64,000 bases of DNA from Bimastos eiseni (lineage: Eukaryota > Annelida > Clitellata > Crassiclitellata > Lumbricidae), in assembly GCA_959347315.1 (NCBI GenBank), contig OY365810.1, positions 4,447,467 through 4,511,466 on the forward strand. Direction: 5' to 3'. Of the stretch, positions 56,194-64,000 are shown piece by piece (position 1 is the first letter of the stretch; every line of letters begins with the position of its first letter). A program made the position numbers and the translations under genes. The notes beneath the pieces were generated by a model. That model saw nothing but the letters and a program-made list of their open reading frames with translations, made no database searches and was not told the origin of the DNA.

Positions 56194-56470
56194 AAAATGT
56201 CTAGCGCTGATGTAATAAAGAAGAACTACGACGTTCTTCTAAGATGTACAACTATTAATGACTATGTTATCGACTTTTTAAAAGCCGAAGATGTGCTAGA
56301 CCGAATGCAAGAGGCCAAACTCAGAATGCAAAGACATCCACTAAAGCAATGCATTCTCTTATTCCAGTGGTTGAAAGAAGTTTCGTCTGAACAATACGAA
56401 TCCTTTCTGCGGGTGATGAAGTACACGGAACAAGAACATGTGGCAAACCTATTGAAAGGAAACACTAAAG
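56194..56470 (+). CDS. Gene 4 exon: start codon and CARD1, intact
   Basis: ATG at 56197, three bases after the acceptor ccaattag. It reads MSSADVIKKNYDVLLRCTTI, NDYVIDFLKAEDVLDRMQEA, LFQWLKEVSSEQYESFLRVM and TEQEHVANLLKGN. The coding length of 274 nt gives a phase-1 donor gtacaa. It is the reference for recognising the insertion in gene 2. Confidence 0.82.
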
Positions 56471-56893
56471 GTACAACGATGTATTATGTTCATATATGAC
56501 ATAAATTGACATATGTGACATAAATTGACATAAGTGACCATAAATTGCAGCCGTGATGAAGACAGAATATCCAATCCAATATTGATTCAGCGGTATGTAT
56601 TTTGTATTTTCCAGTTTATGTGTGCATCGTGATAAAATAAACACGTATTAACCTGACCATTCTAATGTCTAGGGCTATATTAAAAACAAATAATCGCATA
56701 GTGATTCGCAGCTAAAGATAACTAAGTGTTGTGCTAGGCAGTCTGATTTGAGGGATAATTAAACGAATAGGCTACGAATTCTAATGTATAAATTATATTA
56801 ATGCACCATCAGCATTATGATTCAATTAATTATTATAATTTTTAGTTTTATAATACTTCACCAAATATAAAAAAAATTATTATAATTTTTCAG

Positions 56894-57178
56894 AAGGTCA
56901 TTTGCCGTTATCGGAATTCAGACTTCAGCGCTTAGACAAAATCCGACCTAAAATAGCGAATGTGATACACATTGACAGTGAAGTGATTGCAGAGCTAAGA
57001 AGTTCAAGTGCAATAAGCAGAACCGATGCAGAGGATATTAAAGCAGAGAAAACTGAGTATGCAAAAATTTCCAAATTGCTAAGTGCAATTATGAGACGAA
57101 GCAATCACTCTTACGATTGTTTTAAAGAGGTTCTGATAAAAACCCTTCAAACGAGTACGGCGAAATATCTAAGTGATG
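56894..57178 (+). CDS. Gene 4 exon: CARD2, intact
   Basis: 285 nt, phase 1-1, acceptor aatttttcag, donor gtaggt. It reads LPLSEFRLQRLDKIRPKIAN, VIAELRSSSAISRTDAEDIK, LLSAIMRRSNHSYDCFKEVL and AKYLSDG. Very close to gene 2. Confidence 0.83.
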
Positions 57179-57314
57179 GTAGGTACATGTACAACCAGTC
57201 TTTTTGTTTCGAAGCTAATATATGGGTAGATAATTTGCTTGCCAGGACATGTCATGACTCTGCTATAATTCGCTTGTCCAGGCTATAATTTAATTATTAG
57301 CCTAAGAGCAGAAA

Positions 57315-58078
57315 TTTTTGGCGCAGCCGTTTTGGCGCAGTTCGTTTTGGCGCAGATATCTGATACAATATATAATGTAATATGAAGCACGATCGATGAT
57401 AATAATTATACTAAACTGGGAACTGGAATGATAAACAAAATCATGCTTAAATAGAAGCGGGATGGATATGAGAATACTACTCGTCACAATCTTTTCATCA
57501 ATCTCCTTCCAATTAAACGGCATTAGACGGCATTATGGTCATCAGTAAGGTTTCCATCTAGAGATAATTTTTTTCATAAATTAAGCGTCCATTTAAGCCT
57601 GATTATTTTCATAAATTCAGCTTCAATTTAAGCATGATTATTTCATCAATCCAGCTTCAATTTAAATCTAATTCTTTTCGTAAATCCAGTTTCCATTGAA
57701 GCATGATTATTTTCACCAATTCAGCTTCCATTTAAGCATGATTTTTCTTCTATTTAAGCTTAATTCTTTTCATCAATTCAGCGTCCACTTTAGCCTGATT
57801 ATTTTCATCAATCTAGCCTCCATTTATGCATGACTATTTTCGTCAATCCAGCCTCCAGTTTAACAGTATCCTTTTCACTTATCCAGCTTCTAGTTAAACA
57901 CGATTCTTTTCACCTACTCCTCTTCTACTACCGACGCTCCCTAGGCTTAATCTGATTTTGCGATGGGAAATAATTTACGACATTAAAGTGGTAGATTGCC
58001 ATATGATATATTTACGCAAAATTATTGTATCAGAGATCTGCACCAAAACGACTTCGCCAAAACGTCACGTACCGTATT
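57315..58078. mobile_element. Non-autonomous element with TTTTGGCGCAG iterated ends and internal minisatellite
   Basis: The left end carries three ttggcgcag phrases followed by atatctgatacaata. The right end (58025-58078) is the inverse: tattgtatcagagatctgca, then ccaaaacg twice. Between them, at about 57560-57920, an imperfect repeat of about 38 bases (phrases such as tccatttaagcatgatt) occurs about nine times. No transposase. Confidence 0.65.
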
Positions 58079-58317
58079 AGTCTATTGGGGCTATAGTTTG
58101 CCGACCAGACGTCGTAATTGCTGATGACTTGGTCCTGCGGTTTATGCTATTATGGGATTTTTCGCGGGGCCTAATTATATTTGTAATGTCAGCTATGGCC
58201 TCTGCCAAGCTAATTCTTCCATTCCACTTGAACAATCACGTTTCAATTTCTTATTTATTAGCCTTCTATCACTCCAAGAATTTCGCACTTGCAAATACAG
58301 AGAACTATGGGACTAAA

Positions 58318-58411
58318 ACAATCGAACCACATAGCAAGGAAAAACTTGACTCACGAATAAATATGGAGGAGGAAGAAATCATTACTCTTGAAGAATTCAC
58401 AGGGATTGAAG
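58318..58411 (+). pseudogene. Gene 4 truncated TRADD-N-like exon
   Basis: Only the last 94 bases of the exon remain (KEKLDSRINMEEEEIITLEE and TGIEG before gtgatt). Upstream sequence (58190-58315) aligns with the gene 2 intron at 18530-18645, showing a deletion that removed the acceptor and most of the exon. Confidence 0.8.
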
Positions 58412-58551
58412 GTGATTTCAAGTGTGTGATGACTGATCTGCCTTTTTCTTCAACTTCTTTTACCGCAGCTGCTTCTTAACCTGAAGCATAGGCTAATACG
58501 AGGAAAAACACGTCATAAAACTATACTCTTATATAAATTGATATATAAATT

Positions 58552-58743
58552 ATGATGCGTATGCGTCGTGGAAGACCCAGAATCTGCTGCTTTGACAATG
58601 TCATGGCGTGGACTGGTTTAAAAGGCACAAGCTTAATAAACATCGTACGAGACAGAAAGCATTGGACATCACTTTTCCATTCATGTAGTCATCCGTCGCG
58701 AAGCGACAATGACGATGTGACATGACATGACATGATGCGTATG
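58552..58743 (+). mobile_element. 3' fragment of an RTE-like LINE with 12-bp target duplication
   Basis: The insert 58564-58731 reads RRGRPRICCFDNVMAWTGL then LINIVRDRKHWTSLFHS, the GRP...W.DN...WTG and VRDR..W motif at the C-terminus of endonuclease-RT elements. It ends in a tgaca-repeat tail. It is flanked by direct repeats ATGATGCGTATG at 58552-58563 and 58732-58743. The paralogous site in gene 2 (about 19266-19280) is empty. Confidence 0.85.
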
Positions 58744-59320
58744 AAGCCATAGTAGAAGAGATGCATATGCGATGACTTTATTTCGATCGCATACGGGGCA
58801 ACAAAGTCTCTAGTTTTGAATAAAATCGCTTGACTGCCAATATTTAAAGATACAGGCCCAACCTCAGGCTGTCTTAGAAATTGCTGAACCTTGGTAGATA
58901 TGCAGTTCTGAATTTAAGGTTTGAGACGGCACCTTTTCAAGAACTCTAACCAAGACTCACTTGATCAATAAAAAACTCAGTTCAGAAAGTTACCCACAAT
59001 CTGTAGGTTAATGACTATTTCGGTTAAAAAATAACATAACAAACTGTTCTTAGAATCAAACAATTGTCCACGTGATGTAAAACAAATAGCACTAGACATA
59101 TACTAATAGGGTAATCCATACGTTAGTTTAGGCTGATAACGTAGGTTCAATCACAAGCTGCTGACCCTCGGCGAAATTTCTGGCTAGAATGCGGTAATTA
59201 TTTTGACCAGCAGTCCATTATTTCATTAGTTAGACTTCCGTCTTAGTCACATTTTCATATAAATAAGTCGGCCATTTATCTATAATCTCATTATATGTTT
59301 GTGAATATCAAATTTTCCAG
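58744..59320 (+). other. Gene 4 intron
   Basis: No exon A or B equivalent was found here. Nothing else was recognised. Confidence 0.5.
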
Positions 59321-59425
59321 AGTGGCCACAGATCAAACCTACCGAAAGAAGACTTGTTGAACAGGAACCGCGTTCATCAACGTACGCGAGCGAAAATAGG
59401 AAAAGAAAGTTGCGCGAGACAATAG
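59321..59425 (+). CDS. Gene 4 linker exon C
   Basis: 105 nt, phase 1-1, acceptor attttccag, donor gtgggc. It ends SSTYASENRKRKLRETIG, matching gene 2 exon C in length and in the basic motif. Confidence 0.72.
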   Translation, partial: SGHRSNLPKEDLLNRNRVHQRTRAKIGKESCARQ

Positions 59426-59685
59426 GTGGGCTATACGTCTTATCGTAATCTTAGTCTCAAGAGTTCTATATCACTACTTGAAAGCTTTGAGCGCCAGTTT
59501 TTCACGTACACTGCAAAGTAATGCGATTGGACAGTCCCCCGTGAAGAGAAGCTTAGGAGCTTTTGGTCCTGTAAGCCCTATAGTGTATAACATCAATTCG
59601 GGCTCTATTTTGAAGGAATGTGTCTAATTTGTTTATGCAGCTGAAGAATAGATGTTGTTTTGTTATTTATTATTCGTATTTTCAG

Positions 59686-59757
59686 AATACACATACGACC
59701 TGCTTCCGTCAGAGCAAGCGGACGAAGTAATCGAGAATATTTATGAAAATGTTGGAG
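59686..59757 (+). CDS. Gene 4 linker exon D
   Basis: 72 nt, phase 1-1, encoding YTYDLLPSEQADEVIENIYE. Acceptor gtattttcag, donor gtaact. Only a few residues differ from gene 2. Confidence 0.73.
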
Positions 59758-60373
59758 GTAACTGTATGGAATTCTTAGAATTTATTTGAGCATACAATCA
59801 TGTATTACAGAGTCAAACCTATGCACGTATATATTGTCTATTCACAGTATTCGTTCAAGTTCCAGTCACTGTGTAATTCAGTATTTGACTATTGCTCGTA
59901 ATAGGCGAGAAATAAATGTTATGTAATATTGCATGCATCGATATGAGAGATTCTTTCAAGATAGAAATATGGTTTGTTCAGCAACGTAGGCCCTACTCGT
60001 AGGAAAAAGTTCTCAAGGTATCCAAAGAAGTTTTATTAATGGATTAAGACAGACAAAATTACTGACTCTTTTCGTTTCAGGCATATCAGTTTAACTCTCA
60101 TTGTGAATAATTCAAAATTTTGAAAAATTAATTTGACCTGTATTTGTCGAAAACTTAAAATAAAGCAAGCCTTTTATTAGTACACTACTTTGGACATATG
60201 TTAAACAAAATATGAACGATGTAACTATAAACATTTCTGTTTCTGCAACGATCGTGTTCATTTTATGCATTTGAAAGTTTAACGATCTCTAAGCGATAAT
60301 TCACAATCATAATGGTCCAAACTAATGGTTCGTCTAGAACGAAATGCAAATTATATATCGCTCTGATTTTTAG
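59758..60373 (+). other. Gene 4 intron
   Basis: Partly homologous to the gene 2 intron at 25897-26871, with deletions. No element recognised. Confidence 0.5.
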
Positions 60374-60598
60374 GAGACCTATTCTTAGAAGCATTGGAAA
60401 ACCTAAAGGTAAAGAGGAAAGTACAAGAAGGGTCAAATGAGAACGCAGAACCAAGATACATCAGTTTAAAAGAACAATTGTCTGCGAAATACGCACAAAG
60501 ACAATCTAAGCTACCGCCTAAATTGCCAAGCCATCTTGAAGTAGAGGATCAACATCGGTCTAGATGGAGCAAAGAAAGGCAACAACGATCAATTGATT
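60374..60598 (+). CDS. Gene 4 linker exon E, charged helical
   Basis: 225 nt, phase 1-1. It begins DLFLEALENLKVKRKVQEGS, followed by a stretch rich in Lys, Gln and Glu. It is nine bases shorter than the gene 2 homologue. Confidence 0.72.
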
Positions 60599-60869
60599 GT
60601 AAGTGTTAATTTACTGACAGAGAATCATAAATTCTGCGCTGTCACATTTGTGTCTTAAACGTATAAATTTATATGCCAAGAATCAAGACACAATATTACA
60701 GAATCATAATCGTAATCGCCATCTCCAAATTTCTAAAGCACCACTTGGAAGCTAAGCACAGGACACCAGCTTATTCACTAGCGCTGCGTCAAATCGAAAG
60801 GGTTGTCCAAATTATAGTCCGTGGGAGATCAGAGTTCGGTTTCCAGGTGGTCAGCAGGGAGGCAGAATA

Positions 60870-61035
60870 GCTGTTAAGGAGGGTGTCGCTTTAGTCGAGG
60901 ATTGACAGGTGGAATATCAAGTAAGGAGTCTGGGTAAGAGTTCTTGAAAAGGTGAGACTTCAATTTAGAGTGAAAAGCCCGGGGTGTGACGGATAGAGGA
61001 GCTAGGGACAGATGATAATGCATGACGGTCAGCAA
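60870..61035 (-). mobile_element. Antisense CR1/L2-like LINE C-terminal fragment
   Basis: The minus strand near 60990-60940 reads RAFHSKLKSHLFKNSYPD, the F.S.LK.HLF...Y ending of CR1/L2 proteins. Only the end of the element is preserved. Confidence 0.55.
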
Positions 61036-61315
61036 TGATGGAAGAACCTAGAAAGCACGAAATTCAGGAGGCAGGTCGATCTTTCAAAATTTCTACATTA
61101 ATGTCCTTGGATTGTATTACAATGTGTAGATCAATCTTCGCGTCGTTCCTGCACCTGCGGCTGCCTGTATTTCTCCAAATACCATCATCAACATTTTATA
61201 AATAGGCGTATTACTTCGTATGCTGAATAGTATATTTAAATTTAACAGTATAAAATTCAGATGAATTAAGATTATTGTTGGTATATATTTTAATATTCTA
61301 TGTTTTTGCTTTCAG

Positions 61316-62272
61316 TTGAACACAGAATCAAAAACAAATTTAATCCAGTTTTTGTTCAGTCGATCAGAATAAAAACCGTTGGTGAGAGTGAGAAATTGAT
61401 CCGAGGGTTTACGATCTTAGGCAAAGAATTGTTTGTTATAAGTGGAGATAGTTCAGAAGTTGAAGTATGCGGTTCGGTTAAATTCAGGTTCAATCGTCGA
61501 TGGAAATTGAAGGAGTTAATTGAACCACAGGACATAGCATCCTGCGACAGAAATAAATGTCTCTACATCTTCGATACCAAAGTCACCAGTCATTCGAAGG
61601 AAATCTTTAGAGTTCATCCAAGTGGAAAGTTAATAAAGAAATGGTTAACAGGAGAAGAATGGGGATACGGTCTGACTGTTACAAATGAATTTACTGTCCT
61701 TCAAGCGGTTTGTAATAAAAATAAATTAAATGAATATTCGCCAGATGGAGAGCGAATCCGTGAAGTATACCATCCAACGCACCAATATGTTACCTATTTC
61801 ATGCCATTAAGCTGAACAATGGCAATTTTTTTTTCAGCTATTGCGGTTATGGTGATCTGAACGGAGTGTGCGTGGTGGATGCAAAAGGACATATTTTGAA
61901 GTCATACGGTGGAAAACCTGGATCGATCTTCAGACAAATTGTTCGTCCAAACAATTTGGTCATTGATGGAAAGGAATTTGTCATAGTCGCTGATCAAGGT
62001 AATGGTCAGGTTTTGTTGATTCAATTCTTTCAAAAGACAAGCACGGATTACGGGAACTTGAGTTGATAGTTCTTGACGAATCCAATGGTCGATTGTTCTT
62101 GGCTGACAATTGGAATGAAGGAGAAATTTCTGTGTTTAAATTTAAACAATTAAGTTGCAATAATAAAATTTATTTTGTATGTTTCTATGTGACAGCAATT
62201 CGATTTCATGGGAAGGAAAGCATAAGAATTGCACAATTGATTTATTTAATTTATCGACCTCGTGGATTTTGA
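61316..62272 (+). pseudogene. Gene 4 NHL exon with two frameshifting deletions
   Basis: The acceptor gctttcag and first blades are intact (LIRGFTILGKELFVISGDSS, CLYIFDTKVTSHSKEIFRVH, YGLTVTNEFTVLQAV). Relative to gene 2, a net 4-base loss at about 61771-61820 stops the first frame at 61813. The next frame carries GVCVVDAKGHILKSYGG and IVADQGNGQVLL, then a 25-base loss at about 62016 shifts it again to LIVLDESNGRLFLADNWNEG. The normal stop after FKFKQ is also gone. Three blades lie before the first break. Confidence 0.8.
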
Positions 62273-62847
62273 CATGTTTTTTGTTATAAGCCAAATAATG
62301 TGTGATGTAATCGTTTTTATTTCCAGTACAGTCTATATTAAAGTTTACAATTAAGTGCTCAAAAACATGGTCATGAAATGTAAACAAACAAGAATCTCGG
62401 CTTTTACACTTGCAGCAATAAGTAAACTGCTAAAGTTCGCCGAGAGAGGTTTAGTGAATTTCAATTTGTCAGAAAATCTGTCATATGTCAGAAAATGCTT
62501 CAAAATGTTTGATCTGCCTAGTGCAGTGAATTCTATCTTGTTCATCAGATACTTAATTTATCTCATGTGTGCTATGCTATTGAATGTGCATATGAAAAAA
62601 TTTCAAATTTGTGCAACTCCTTCGAATCTCACGAAGATTTGAAATTTAAATTGGGATATTTATTGCAAGATCAAGCGTATTGCGTTTATCAAAAATTCTA
62701 TAGTGCAATGATTACTAGAATGTTTCCGATGATCGGTGTAAATAAAAATAAAACCCAGCAGGACAACAGACCAACCCGGAAATATTGCAAAAGCTTGATC
62801 TTTGCGTTCAGATGAGTTGAGTAGGTAACTTATATTACTTTTGATAC
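62273..62847 (+). other. Gene 4 3' flank
   Basis: The part from about 62640 aligns with the 3' flank of gene 2 (aaattgggatatttattg, gatgatcg) and keeps the AATAAA. Confidence 0.55.
62741..62746 (+). terminator. Candidate poly(A) signal of gene 4
   Basis: AATAAA aligned with the signal at 32442 of gene 2. Confidence 0.4.
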
Positions 62848-63010
62848 AACTTGAAGTCATTCGGTGGAAAAAATGATTGTACCAGTGGACAAATAGATGA
62901 ATCTCCAATTCCATTTGTACCTATACGAGAATTGAGTCACGATGGTCGTTGATCGATTGAGCAAAAGGTCGAGTTTTGCGATTGGATTTTAGATATGAAA
63001 TTCAAAAGAA
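62848..63010 (+). pseudogene. NHL exon remnant of a fifth copy
   Basis: The stretch gtcattcggtggaaaa near 62857, then gtcgttgatcgattgagc and ggtcgagttttgcgattgga with gatatgaaattcaaaag, follows the order of the fourth and fifth blades of gene 2 (31770-31930). The frame is broken and nothing upstream belongs to it. Confidence 0.6.
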
Positions 63011-64000
63011 ACACGAATTGCGCCTGATCAAGAATGTGGCTTACTGTCTGTGGTTAATTAATAAATGTTCATCTTCGAGTTTAACTCATCAATTAAAGAC
63101 AAAAGCAATTAATGGAGCTATTTATGGTGTTGTGGACTCTGCGATGAAGACTCAAAGTAGACAGTCTATTAACTAAAGGGATGGGCCTAATAATATTATG
63201 CATTACATATTTCTCTATGAAAACCAAGATTTTGAAATATTTATATACTCTTCCCATCGAGGTACAAATGGTACAATTTTATGAACAAACTAATTTTATT
63301 TGGACTCTTTCGAACTTATGACCAGCAGTTTTATCGATTTAAATGTAGAAAATGTGTTTTGTTTATGCGTTTTTCAATTCAGAGTTTGTCTATTTAGCAC
63401 TCAAGTGGTGATGAGTGTTCTGCCCGAAGGCAGGTCTTTGGCTTTACGCCACTCGGGAATAAGAAGAGTGATGTGCTTTCCCGTTGCCTTCCCCACAGAC
63501 AATTATGGCTCGACCTTGAGTGACCTGAGGTGGTGCTCTAGCAGCGCACAGAAATACATATGAAAGGAGATCTACAATAAATTATATTCCACTAATACAT
63601 CGTTGTTGTGACTTTGTCCACCTCTTTCCAAAGATATCCATGGGATGTTGGAGTGAAAGCGAGTGTGACAGAAATAACTCTTCGCACGTGTTAGCATAGT
63701 CTAGCTTAGTTAATTATAACTCAATCTAATGTAGCAGACACAGAATTTTACATAAAGGATTAAAAACAATAAACAAAACATAGCAGGAGATCAACAACAA
63801 AATCATCCAAAATGCATTAATAGCAACAGTCGCAGAGGATCGTGCAACACGTGTGGCAGCACCGCGCCTTCTCAGTTGTTGGCCCTTCAGCTGGAATACA
63901 CTGCAGCACACTTCCCTTGGAGATGCGACTATTGCCAAGAAGAGATGCGCATTTGTTTACTGGCTGCCTAAGATTGACTTGTATCGCCGTTGTTGTACTG
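63011..64000. other. Intergenic, nothing assigned
   Basis: A short open stretch at 63400-63563 (VMSVLPEGRSLALRHSG) and one on the minus strand at 63726-63938 are not recognised. The right edge may hold the 5' region of the next gene. Confidence 0.3.

Larger units (their letters stand above)
56194..62272 (+). pseudogene. Gene 4: CARD-CARD-linker-NHL copy with damaged TRADD-N-like and NHL parts
   Basis: Exons are 56194-56470, 56893-57178, 59321-59425, 59686-59757, 60374-60598 and a broken NHL exon from 61316. Both CARD exons and linker exons C, D and E are intact and phase 1-1. The TRADD-N-like exon has lost its acceptor and 5' two-thirds. The NHL exon has two frameshifting deletions. Skipping the damaged symmetric exon would preserve frame up to the first frameshift, giving a CARD-CARD-linker protein with a truncated propeller. 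It may therefore be a pseudogene, or encode a CARD-only form. It is the closest relative of gene 2. Confidence 0.75.

Overview
The window looks like nuclear DNA of a marine invertebrate deuterostome, most likely an echinoderm (inference). It is AT-rich, with short exons separated by GT-AG (a few GC-AG) introns, dense decayed CR1/L2-like LINEs, mariner and hAT elements, a tRNA-derived SINE, and a recurrent palindrome TAGGCCTA. No operons or bacterial signals are visible and the species cannot be named.

The main content is a plus-strand cluster of four related genes. Gene 1 (6498-10925, model incomplete) encodes two CARD domains, a short unassigned segment and a helical, charged C-terminus, with no NHL domain. 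Genes 2 (16770-32051), 3 (41887-48723) and 4 (56197-62272) share the layout CARD, CARD, an alpha/beta module resembling the TRADD N-terminal domain, short acidic linker exons, and a terminal single-exon six-bladed NHL beta-propeller. Gene 3 assembles from six exons into an uninterrupted 665-residue frame (1998 nt including stop), which strongly supports the model. Gene 2 has a 2-nt insertion at the start of CARD1. Gene 4 has lost the 5' part of the TRADD-N-like exon and has two frameshifting deletions in its NHL exon. Nearly all internal exons are phase 1-1, so they can be skipped or shuffled without changing frame.

Layout: 1-440 LINE remnant; 441-5095 duplicated blocks X-Y-Y-X' carrying orphan linker exons of the same family; 5600-5990 iterated motif, TATA-like box and a small unassigned frame; 6498-10925 gene 1 with an antisense LINE in an intron; 11590-13930 minisatellite, possible LTR and a 35-bp tandem repeat; 14700-16018 antisense LINE plus a conserved 5' block; 16770-32051 gene 2, with LINEs, MITEs and a SINE in its introns; 33200-38260 LINE, mariner and hAT elements; 38270-41750 a nearly full-length RT plus restriction-like-endonuclease retrotransposon just upstream of gene 3; 41865-48723 gene 3, with a mariner nested in a SINE; 48850-53331 two more conserved 5' blocks with antisense LINE remnants; 53980-55680 a LINE in the putative first intron of gene 4; 56194-62272 gene 4; 62848-63010 an NHL remnant.

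How the genes may work together (inference): CARDs are homotypic oligomerisation domains of death and innate-immune signalling, and NHL propellers bind protein or RNA. The family could be a sensor/adaptor set in which the propeller recognises a ligand and the paired CARDs recruit effectors, with gene 1 as a propeller-less adaptor. I know of no characterised system with CARD-CARD-(TRADD-N-like)-NHL architecture, so this is the best candidate for an undescribed system here. The exon structure and domain resemblances are read from the sequence. Function, expression and the TRADD-N assignment are not proven.
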